From Theodoxus fluviatilis (lineage: Eukaryota > Mollusca > Gastropoda > Cycloneritida > Neritidae), in the NCBI GenBank assembly GCA_034096865.1, contig JAWQFJ010000476.1, positions 87,501 to 115,879 on the forward strand: DNA of 28,379 nt, in the 5' to 3' direction. The position numbers were made by a program, and so were the translations under genes. Below, piece by piece: positions 19,391-28,379 of the stretch (its first letter is position 1; each line of letters opens with the position of its first letter). The notes under the pieces were generated by a model that was given only the letters and a program-made list of their open reading frames with translations, searched no databases and was not told the DNA's origin.

Positions 19391-19690
19391 CCACCCACCT
19401 CCCCGTTTGTGCATTTGCTGGGTCTCAGCTTTTGTCAAAGAGATGGAACGTGCTCTGTCTGCGCTATTTATACTGGCGAGTGGTGACGCGGCGCACTGGG
19501 AGTTACCTCCCTTTGCTAGCGGCGTCCCTAGCGCCATGTCTCGACCAATCAGATTGGCCGTTGCAGGCAGGCACGTGTGGGTATGAAATTTGCAATTTCC
19601 TTTTTCGAGGTCAGAAGGTCGTATATCACTGGTTTGTCTACTGGTAAGTTGGAGGGAAAACATAGAAATTAGTTTAAATTTCTTCAAGTT
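19391..19690. repeat. DIRS right terminal repeat
   Basis: About 300 bp from the internal complementary region to the inferred right end. The interior matches the relic at 2530-2705. The outermost bases GGAAAACATAGAAATTAG... (19655-19690) are complementary to 19324-19359. Host sequence shared with copy 1 resumes by about 19706. Confidence 0.72.
19464..19556 (-). promoter_or_regulatory. Candidate promoter in the DIRS terminal repeat (CCAAT and TATA boxes)
   Basis: On the minus strand, CCAAT lies at 19556-19552 and TATAAATAG at 19472-19464, about 80 bp downstream. This is ordinary spacing for a polymerase II promoter. Because DIRS terminal repeats are inverted, the missing left repeat would carry the same boxes facing into the element. 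Activity is inferred. Confidence 0.5.
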
Positions 19691-20580
19691 TCACTCAATA
19701 TCAATATTTGTTATGGGTTTGTAATTCAGAGTAATTCAAGATCAATAGTATTTCATATGAATTAACAAGCAGTCCCAATATCAGAATGTAGCTAAATGTA
19801 AGTGTGTGCACCCTATAAGTAATCAAAAAGTTATTCTTTCTTCCGGTTAAAATTTAAGAGTTTTCTTTTAAAAATTAACATAATAAAATGTTATTCATAC
19901 CACTGTAAACACTAAAAAATATACATCAAATTTCAAGTTTCAATATTACATATGAGGACATCGCATTAAAGTAAACAACTGCTATGCCACAATAAAAAGA
20001 AAATTATCAAAATCATTATCATATTAAGTTGAGATTTACTTGGAGACCACATTTAGATGTAGAATATATATCCATAATCATTTAAATAGAAATCAAACAT
20101 CTGCAATTACATCAACATTACATAAGCAGCACCCAAATATCCACTTTTCTTTTAAAGCTGTGGTCAGAAATCCAGAATTCCTTCACTGGCAAATGTCTTT
20201 AGTTACTAAAGCATCAAATAAAAACACTAAGAGTTAGTGCTGATCAAACTTCATCAATTACAATTCCAGGAAATGCCTCCTTTTATTTTTCTCATACTGT
20301 TCACAACATTAGCAGTCACTAGAGCAGTAATAACAGCATCCATAATCACTTCAGGAGGAACAAACACCTGCAATTACTCCACAGCTTTTTAAAGACTCCA
20401 GATTACCTCAGGATCACTGAAAACATCCAAATGCCATAGCATCCATCAAACCTTTATGATTGCCATTCAAGGGAAACCTGCTGTTACTTCCACACCATTC
20501 AAAACATCAACAATACCTTTGGCAGCACTGAAACCATCAACCCACAACTACTGCAGCATTCATCAAACATCCACAATTAC

Positions 20581-20835
20581 TTTTGCAGAATCAGAGCTCC
20601 TTGAATCATTTGGTCTCTCAGTATCAGCAGTGCGAAGTACAGGGGTGGCAGCAGTGCTGGTGGTGGTGGTGGGGGTGAGGTCAGTTGGTTGTGAGACAAG
20701 GTCCTCAGTTCGAAGCTCGCCCCCATCATGGGGTCGGAGGTCAGTGTGGTGTGTGAGGGTGATGGCAGGGAGGGCACTGGGGATGGTGGCACCACCAGAC
20801 TGTTTCTTCCTGCTCTGAGCAGTCTGAGCCGCTTC
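20581..20835 (-). CDS. CCDC158: CCDC158 copy 2 exon D
   Basis: Same splice sites as the copy 1 exon, but 255 bp against 261. The Thr-coding triplet run is two units shorter, a frame-preserving microsatellite difference. Confidence 0.82.
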
Positions 20836-22192
20836 CTGCCACACAACAAAAACAGACTCCGTGTCTGCTCCTTGGGAAAGCATGTGTTCAGGTGATGTGA
20901 TGATAGATTTATACACATTCATTGGAACGCAGCAAAAAAATCCCTTGGGTAACATAACCAGATTGCCAAAATAATCATAATGGCGAAATGACGATTTGGA
21001 TCTTTTTAAACTTATTGTTCCTTCAAGAAAGATTCCTAATTGCAATGGCTTGTGAAAAATAAAACAGATTATCCAAATTATGTCAATTATAGTAGGCCAA
21101 AACATTCTGAAATTCATAGCAACATCCTCCCCATGCACTTCACGCATTACCACACCTACTTTAATGATAGCGTTTTACATCCTATATCATCTGTTCTCTG
21201 AGTACTGCAAAACAAGTTCTTACAACTGTTACCAAACAAGCTGTTACCACAAATCATGACCAATTTTATCTCGAAGTGAGCATAATAACACAAGATCTAA
21301 TGAGAGAGTATTCATGCAACTACAGAATGCAGGAAAGACTAATACCTTGAGGTCCAGTTGGTGCTTTATCTTAAGTCGTGCAATTTCTTGCTCAAACTCT
21401 TCAATCTGAGCTTGTGATGTAGAAGATTTCAAAGTAGCCTGGGTTAGTGAGGAGAAGAAAAAACAACCCATCAGTTGTTTTGCCTATATAATGGAGCAGA
21501 TACTAGTAATGCAGGTTTATATTTGTATAATTCTGTCTTTTACAGATTCTGCATTTACATTTTCACCCCCAAAAAAGTGTACATTTGTGTTACAAATAAT
21601 ATTGAACATTTTTTTGTTGAAGGTGCTAATTCTTCAGTATTTCACAAATCTAAACTCAACTTTTCAATGGAAAGTTCTAGATTCCAGATGATGAATGAAC
21701 ATGTCTATTTGCAAAGGCATTTAAGAATAAATCAACAAAGTTCACATAGTAGTGACATCATTTACACATTGTCTTAGGGTTTCAATATTCAATTTACACA
21801 CAGGCAATACAATTTTAAAGTCAGTTTTAAATGGTTCGGGAAGCACAACTGATGATTTGCACAATGAAAAAAGCAAAGAAACAAAAGCACACATCCTCAA
21901 CCAACAAACTATATATCATGAAGTATTTGTCAGACGTGCACAAGCTTAATATGCAAGAAGTTAGAGGAGGACAGAATCTACATGCACTTCTATGTTAAAA
22001 AGCCAAAAGTTTTTTCCCCCCTCTCCCAACCAACATCTTTCGCCTAAATGTTCTCTTTGAAAGCAAAAAAAACAACAAATAAATAGTATTGGAGGGAGGG
22101 GGGAAGGGAGGGAGGGAGGGAGGGAGGGAGGGAGGGAGGGAGGGGGAGGGAGGGGGGGAGGGGGGGGGGGGGGAAGCGTGGGGGAGGGGGGA

Positions 22193-22274
<82 letters not shown>

Positions 22275-25200
22275 AAAGAGAAAGAGAGAGAGAGAGAGAG
22301 GTCTCAAAGCTATAGACAATGCGTATACACTACAATGTCAGCAATAATCATCAATAAAGCATACCATTGGTCAACATAACATTCACAGAAATTCTGTTCA
22401 ACTTCTTTCATGATGACCCACCACATTCACTCTACAAGCAAACTAAAACTGTTATGTGGAGAGATTTCAAAGGTACAATAGTTCCACCTTTTCTGCATTT
22501 ACAACTGCAGACTGCAAACTAATTTACTAAAGCAATTCCACCACAAAGCACCTAGAACCAAGTAGTATGATACACAAATGTAACATTTGGCCTGATTACC
22601 CTTTACTACTGAAAGAAATGATGCAAGCATACACAGAATGCAGGGCTATGTTAAACATCCTAAAGATGGAGCAAACATTCACCTTCTCTAGCTGCTCGGT
22701 GAGGCTGGCCAATCTGTCCTGGAGCTCCGAGTTCTGGGCCTGCATAGTGCCCAGCTGCTGGTTCAAGTGCTGTGTGTGCAACAAGGACTTGGCGAGGGAG
22801 CCCTTCAGGCTGTTCTTGTCCCGCTCTATGTAGCCCTTCTCCTGGAGAGTGCAATGAGTGCACAGGTTTGCAAGATATCTTTGATGCTGACGTGAGAAGT
22901 AGAATTAAGAAAGGAACACATTCCTTTTAGCTCCTCTCCTGTGGTTTAGATAGGGCCATTACTTCCAAGGAAATTGTACAATCATCCATGCTTTTAAACA
23001 AAATACCTCAAACACTTTTTAGATGACATTTTAGCATATTAACAGAAAGTCATTCAAAAAAGTACTTGAACACATATCAAGTTTCAAAAACGTTTTCTTC
23101 GTGCAGCCCTGCACATTTTCAGCACTGAGACTGAGGCCAAACTGCAGATTGGGACCTTACCTTGGCCAAAGACTCCAACTTCTCGGTGAGTTTTCGGACT
23201 TTGGTCTGGAGAGCGTCAATCTCTCCTCGTTTGGCAGTTACCTCCTTCTGCATTTTGTCAGCATATCGCACAGCTGAAACGCAAGGAAGTCATTGAAGGT
23301 TCCTGTCACAAAATGGGCAACTAGAAAGTGTAGCAAATGGAAATTTCAAATACCAAGCTACAATCATGCAGGGGACAGACAGGAAAAAACCTACACACAA
23401 ACCCCAGACCTTTGGCAGGAAATGAATGCAACTTCTTTGCTAATAAGTACTTGGAGAGTAAGTAAAATGAGATATCTTGACATAAATCCTTTCTGCACAA
23501 TACCGCTGATTTGTTTCAGCAGACAGGAGACAGCAACATTTATACCTTTGTGATCCACGGAATCCTTTGTCTTCAAAGTCTTCTGTGCAAGTTTAATATC
23601 CTGTTCAGCATCTTTAAAACAAAACCATATCAATGTTTCAGCATAAATACTTATGAAATATTCACAAAAGCATGAATCAACATATTCAATTCAAGTTACT
23701 AGGTAGATCTGAAAAGTCAATCAGTTCAATTAAAGCAATGTTGGATGCAAAATAATGCACAAAGAGTAAGAGAAATTACCAATGAAATCAAAATGCAACA
23801 AACACTCAACATTTGCTTTGAATTCTTAGTATCTTCATTCATTTTCTTAGATATATTCTTGGAAAAGATAACAAAGGCAAAGTATATCTCACCTTTAAGT
23901 TTAGCAACAAGTTTGGATATTTCTTTCTCATAAGCTGCCTTCTGCTTGGCAAGTTCCTTTTTGTAGTTTTCTTTGGAATCAGATATGTTGGCAACCTGGA
24001 AAATGAATACACCAAAGAAAACAAATGAGTAGGCAATATCATCAAGTTGTGCTCATGTGTTAGCATAGATGGATGGAGTTTTATGGCCTATGAGCCTCTG
24101 TAGGCTATTTGAGGCAATTGGTCGCCAAAAAATTATTTAAGATGGTTAGAGTAAGAGCAATTCAGGTAATGCTTTCTCTGGTTATTCTCCTCTTATGAAT
24201 CACATAGGGAGATATGGTGGGTCTATTCTTACCCCCAACCCACAGGGGGATTAATTTGTTAGCAATTGCAGCAAAGTCTTTGATCAGACCAAGATGCTAG
24301 CTATCATGTACTCTTCATAAAAACAATGAGTCATGTGATCAAATTCATACTGAAATGGAGTCATAACTGCAAAACATAAATAGATTCTGCTGTGTTCAGG
24401 CTGCATATTATCTTTCAATTCGACTGAACTACCATTGAATGATGTAGATATTTATGCACATGCTCTGCAAGGTCAAATGCTTCTCAAGCTTTATTGAGTG
24501 CAAACTCTAGCCTACAAGTGCAATGTCCAGCAAAAAACGTAAAGCTTTTTTTATAACATAAACTAATTTCCCATGGCTTGACCATAGCTTTCTCTTCATT
24601 CAGACTTTTCAGCCTAACGGTCACAATGCTCATCCAAAATGTGTAGTCTCAGTAGTCAATGCTAGAACTCAGGAAAGACTAAACTTTTAGCAACTGATAG
24701 AAATGTTTGATCCCCTGGGTCAAATCTGTTTTAAGATATTGCATAAGATTACATTGTAGATTGGGATGGCCGCAGGTGAATAATCAAATGCATGACCAGA
24801 CTACCATTATAGTCAATTAAAAAATATGGTCATTATTAATTAGAAAGACATAGTCTTGCCAGCAAACAAGTTCCTAATACAGAGTGGACACCCTGTGCCA
24901 GTCAGCACACTGCAACAAGTGACAAACTTGTGGTCATGCCAGTCAGCACACTGCAACAAGTGACAAACTTGTGGTCATGCCAGTCAAAAAGAAGCAGTGG
25001 AGGGCCCATCCCATATTGTCTCCTGCCTCAGTGATCACTCCTATAATATCCAACATCACAATTGTGTGCATTATGACTTACCTACACCAAACCTCAAAAT
25101 AACTACAACAAAAGACTCAAGCTTTATATATCTTTCCTAATTATTCAACAGATCGGGCCTTGGACCCATTGTCACTTGACAAGTGACAAAGGATCTACAA

Positions 25201-26835
25201 CAAAAACATCTGCTACATTTACCTCATGCTAATGAGAGTATAGGCATTTACTTATAAAAGTCTTTCATTCACATTACATTGAGTCAATTGACAAGACATT
25301 CCTGCAATCACTTGATGTGCCGCTCCTCATGGTACTCCACCAAAACTGGTAACAGCAGCCATTCATGATCATTGAAGTCATAGCAAAGCAAATGCCAGCC
25401 CCCACCTCAAAGCGACTCTGTCGTAGCTCCTGGAAGAGGTTGTCCTTCTCAGCCTGCAAACACTCGGCCTCCTGGGCGCGGGCAGTAAGCATGGTGGTGA
25501 GGCGCCCACACTCGGCCTCCAGCTCCTCCACACGTGATTCCTGTCCCTGCAGCTTGCGTCCCAGTGCCTCCAGTGTGGACCTCGCTTCCTCCAGCCCTGC
25601 GTTCTTCTCCACCATGGCTGCCATCAGCTGCTCTCGCTCCTCCCGCAGACTCTCACTGGTTTGAGAGTTCAGCTGGGAACACAAAGCAACATGTGAAGCA
25701 GCTTTTGATGATGGCATCAATGCTGTCCGTTTCTTGTCTTCTTTTGCGTGAGAGTTCCACAATTCAAAAATGTGCATTTTGAATACTTGTATATTTTCAA
25801 GTTCATTTAATGCTGCAGATAATGCATACATAACCAAGAAGTATACATATTTCACACACAAGTGTGGTTGCTGCTCAGGGTTTTATGGTATCCAGATTTT
25901 TACACCTCAAGAATGAAGGGACCCTGTGAGCTCATTAAATTTCATGAAATTATTACAAAATAACTAAATACATCACCTTTCTGTTTTGTACTTGCACTAC
26001 AATTGTGATTTATTTTGTTATTTTGCAATTGTTTCATTAAACATTAATTAGCTCAAAGGGTTTCCCTTTGTCCCTTCTTTATCTAACCAAGAATTGTTAT
26101 TAGGTCAGTCAAAAAATGCTGTTGTTAAAAATTTCCAGCCAGTACTGTCTGGAAAAATCCATAACATTTAAACTATGCCTGTTGGAGAATCTGGAACTTA
26201 AGTCTGGTCTATTCTATAAAATCTCATGCATTTTTCATCAAATCCAACAACATTGAAATTAAAGTGCAAGTATTTTCATCATGAGCATACAAGAAAATTT
26301 ACCCTTCCTTCTGCATCTTATCTGGAATTACTTCTCCAGCCTATGCAAATTTCTGTCAACACCTTCCTTCACTGCGGACTACACACTGCCGGTGCCTACC
26401 TCCACCATGCGGGAGAGACTCTTGCAGTGCTGCTGGAGAGATTCCAGATTCCTCTCCCTCTCCTCCAGCTGTGCAGCCAGCCGCTCCCTGGCACTTCGCA
26501 GCTCTGAGATCTCGGTGCCCTTCTGCTCCACCAGGGTGAAGTAGTGCTGCCGCTCCTGGAGAGACATAGAAATGCTGTTCATGTGACGAGGGTGTAACAT
26601 ATGATTTTGTAATTTTTTAAGTTCACTGCAATGACAGTTCTAAAACTACAGGTTGAATTGAAGTTTCACATCTTCTCATGCTTATTTATTCCTTCTTTGA
26701 GATAATTTTAAAGTTTACAACAGAAGCTGCAAGAGTGATAAAGAATTCTCGTGAGATAGAATAAAACCATCAATAGAGCTCTGAAGAACTAACTTATACT
26801 CAGGACTAAATGTCATGTTTATTTAGAGAGAAAAC

Positions 26836-26913
<78 letters not shown>

Positions 26914-28115
26914 AACACACACACAAACTCACACACACACAAACTCACACACGCACACACACACACACATACACACACACACACATACACACACAAACAC
27001 ACACACACACCACACACACACACACACATACCACAACATATACACACACATGCACAAACACAAACATTAACACAACACACAACACACACACACACACATA
27101 CACACAAACACACACACACCACAACATATACACACACATGCACAAACACAAACATTAACACAACACACAACACACACACACACACACACATACACACAAA
27201 CACACACACAGGCACGCACACACCTGAGCGACACGGTCCACATCACTCTTCCTGTCTCCAAGCAGGGTGGACAGGTGGCGCTTCTCTGAGTTGATGGCAT
27301 CCATCTGTGTCCTCAGCGTCTCCAGCTTGTCTGTGAGTTCTCTGTTCTGCTGGCGGAGAGAGCCATTCTCAGACTTGGACAGTTCGAGTTCCACTGTCAC
27401 CTTGTTGAACTTCTCAGTAAACGAGGCCACTTGAGCAGTCAGAGAGCGGATCTGGTCTGCATTCCGATCTCGCTCAAGTCGCTCCGCTGTGCTCACCTGC
27501 ACAAGACAAAAGTCACCATTTACCATAAGGACAATAAAATATTGATCTTGGCATATTCATTATGATAATTAGCTCATCGTAAAGATCAAAATTCCTTAGA
27601 ATGAAAAAATCCTTGTGGTGGAATCGTACATATAAATTAATCGTCCACAAAATTGTCCTGACCAAAACAACAACAAAATTCTAATTAGTGTCATAGCAAG
27701 ACAGTATAACAAGCATCCTTTGGTCAACTTACACTGCCTCTTTGGAGCCAATTTTAGGTTTCGTCACTGAAATTCAATAAGAATATAAGACATAGTTGCT
27801 GAACTAAAGTATGCAAGATCTGGAAAATGTATCATATTTTTAATCACACATTTCATTTTCAAACAGTCAGCCCTTGAAAGTTTGCCAGATTATAGATGCC
27901 TCAGCATCATTGTTACTGTGCTACACAGATGTGTGCTGGCAGTCATGAGAGAGGTGGTATACAGCCTAGACCAGGCCGGACTGCCATACTGGCAGAGACT
28001 TTACTCGGTCCCTGCATCTGGGAGGAGCACTCCTGCGTTGACCCACGTCCAGCATCTTCTCAAGCCGGGCCACGTCCTGCTGGCTGTTGGCACGCTGGTT
28101 CTCCAGGGACATCAC
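20581..28115 (-). CDS. CCDC158: CCDC158-like coiled-coil protein, copy 2, ten exons
   Basis: The exons are 28115-28005 (M), 27496-27224 (L), 26555-26400 (K), 25672-25406 (J), 23995-23893 (I), 23611-23546 (H), 23273-23161 (G), 22841-22683 (F), 21438-21346 (E) and 20835-20581 (D). Splice sites and phases match copy 1 except at M. The downstream exons C, B and A are absent on this side; DIRS sequence follows instead. If the order were real, D of this copy could splice to M of copy 1 in phase 0, repeating about 533 residues. The likelier reading is a second haplotype or a duplicate assembly of the same locus. Confidence 0.8.
21346..21438 (-). CDS. CCDC158: CCDC158 copy 2 exon E
   Basis: Same length and phase as in copy 1, with three amino-acid differences in 31 residues: IEEFEQE against IEQFEQE, IARL against VARL, and a final Lys against Gln. 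The last changes the exon end from CTCCAG to CTCAAG before the GT donor. It is the most different exon pair apart from M. Confidence 0.86.
22091..22301. repeat. Polypurine (GGGA)n/(GA)n tract, copy 2
   Basis: Counterpart of 8366-8501 with longer GGGA, G and GA runs. It is broken by one ATA and by AGAGAAAGAGAAAG. Confidence 0.96.
22683..22841 (-). CDS. CCDC158: CCDC158 copy 2 exon F
   Basis: Base-for-base the same as 8883-9041 by eye, with the same acceptor, donor and phase 0 ends. Confidence 0.86.
23161..23273 (-). CDS. CCDC158: CCDC158 copy 2 exon G
   Basis: Same as 9363-9475, carrying the [11 protein letters not shown] core that anchors the CCDC158 assignment. Confidence 0.88.
23546..23611 (-). 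CDS. CCDC158: CCDC158 copy 2 exon H
   Basis: Same 66-bp exon as 9748-9813, with the same phase and flanking splice sites. Confidence 0.82.
23893..23995 (-). CDS. CCDC158: CCDC158 copy 2 exon I
   Basis: Same as 10095-10197. The long intron to its right (23996-25405) keeps the 41-bp tandem duplication at 24897-24986. Confidence 0.84.
25406..25672 (-). CDS. CCDC158: CCDC158 copy 2 exon J
   Basis: Same 89 codons as 11609-11875. The only nearby change I noticed is one base in the adjoining intron (25849, A, against C at 12052). Confidence 0.87.
26400..26555 (-). CDS. CCDC158: CCDC158 copy 2 exon K
   Basis: Same 52 codons and splice sites as 12603-12758. Confidence 0.86.
26838..27222. repeat. 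(AC)n tract with an 88-bp higher-order repeat, copy 2
   Basis: Counterpart of 13041-13425 with almost the same length and interruptions. One small change is CAAACTCAC at about 26940, where copy 1 has CAATACTCAC. Near-identity across such an unstable tract argues that the two copies are the same allele read twice or separated very recently. Confidence 0.95.
27224..27496 (-). CDS. CCDC158: CCDC158 copy 2 exon L
   Basis: Same 91 codons as 13428-13700, and the same GT-repeat donor. Confidence 0.87.
28005..28115 (-). pseudogene. CCDC158: CCDC158 copy 2 exon M, disrupted (probably sequence error)
   Basis: Against the 108-bp exon of copy 1 this stretch has three inserted bases (TCCCTGC for TCCTGC, GCGTTG for GCTTG, ACCCACG for ACCACG). 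It also has a CACG/ACAG change, so its second half is read out of frame before the net length returns to a multiple of three. The donor becomes CCGA|GTAAAG where copy 1 has GTAAGT. The flanking intron shows the same style of extra bases, so consensus error at a contig end is more likely than real decay. Confidence 0.75.
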
Positions 28116-28379
28116 CTGAACAACACAAAAGCCCGTCTCAGTACAGGACGATGTAATTGGCTTTCATTTTGGCTTTAGAAATATTGTTTAGAGGGCCACA
28201 ATTTTCTTGTCTGAGTTTCCAATTTACCATTACCCAACTGATAACTCCCTCCACCAGCATTTGAAAGAGAGTAAATAGAATTTGGGGGTGAAATTCACGA
28301 GGAACACCATTTCCTCTCTCCAGCATATTCTGACTTGATGCCATCTCACTACCAGCATCAGAGAGTAAAGTTATTAATG

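Larger units (their letters stand above)
17640..19690 (+). mobile_element. Degenerate DIRS-type (tyrosine-recombinase) retrotransposon, 3' part
   Basis: The order is RT end, RNase H tail, tyrosine recombinase, internal complementary region, right terminal repeat, as expected for a DIRS element. These integrate through a tyrosine recombinase instead of a DDE integrase and leave no target duplication. Several frameshifts and stops make it inactive. The left terminal repeat and most of the RT are not visible; they may be missing, lie in the gap, or be replaced by the GC-rich repeats. The right end is placed at about 19690 because the internal region complements the sequence up to there. Confidence 0.8.
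19706..28379. repeat. Large duplicated segment, copy 2
   Basis: Same orientation as 5259-14560 and carrying the same ten exons, D to M. It begins beside the DIRS right end and runs to the window edge, which corresponds to 14560 in copy 1. It holds about 140 bp at 19727-19864 that copy 1 lacks, has the empty site for the AGGTCA element, and has a longer purine tract at 22091-22301. From about 27893 onward it carries many extra single bases relative to copy 1. Confidence 0.97.

Noticed and set aside
14617..19690. Ribosomal RNA or tRNA genes in the GC-rich block
   Set aside because: No conserved rRNA blocks or tRNA box A/box B pairs were recognised; the repeats and DIRS motifs explain much of the region.

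Overview
This is a eukaryotic, intron-rich animal genome window. It is most likely from a mollusc or another lophotrochozoan: it combines vertebrate-like gene structure with long (AC)n tracts, a DIRS retrotransposon, a Tigger/pogo DNA transposon and an AGGTCA/ACGGACGG-rich short element of a kind I associate with molluscs. The phylum is inferred from repeat style and has not been tested. The only recognisable host gene is on the minus strand: the C-terminal part of a long coiled-coil protein that aligns exon by exon with vertebrate CCDC158 (compared from memory). Thirteen exons can be placed between 14310 and 3611, with consensus splice sites and matching phases at every junction.

Layout, left to right. 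1-337 is AT-rich and unassigned. 338-844 (-) is an OTU-like protease fragment without its expected His. 968-2515 (-) is a decayed Tigger element: the N-terminal half of its transposase is missing, an (AC)n tract sits in that place, and its 5' terminus is at 2515. 2530-2705 is a relic of a DIRS terminal repeat. 3611-14310 (-) holds CCDC158 exons, here called A (most 3') to M (most 5'). An ~850-bp AGGTCA-rich element sits in the intron between exons E and F at 7297-8149. 14600-14616 is an assembly gap of 17 Ns. 14617-17636 is GC-rich DNA with two diverged ~388-bp units and eight ~170-bp tandem units. 17640-19690 (+) is a frameshifted DIRS element with RT/RNase H and tyrosine-recombinase remnants, an internal complementary region and a right terminal repeat. 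19706-28379 is a second, near-identical copy of the 5259-14560 segment. It carries exons D to M again and lacks the AGGTCA element.

The main event is this duplication. The two copies are almost identical over about 8.6-13.8 kb, differ by roughly 1-2% (estimated by eye) over 5.3-8.6 kb, and differ by many one-base insertions at the far right end. Together with the gap, the DIRS insertion and the element present in only one copy, this fits two haplotypes (or one locus assembled twice) placed end to end better than an old tandem duplication. If the duplication were real, it would be in frame and would repeat about 533 residues of coiled coil.

I do not see a clearly novel biochemical system. The points most worth following are the duplication, the AGGTCA element with many TCAAGGTCA nuclear-receptor-like half-sites, the well-preserved DIRS end structure, the OTU fragment beside Tigger, and the GU-repeat that forms the 5' splice site of exon L.
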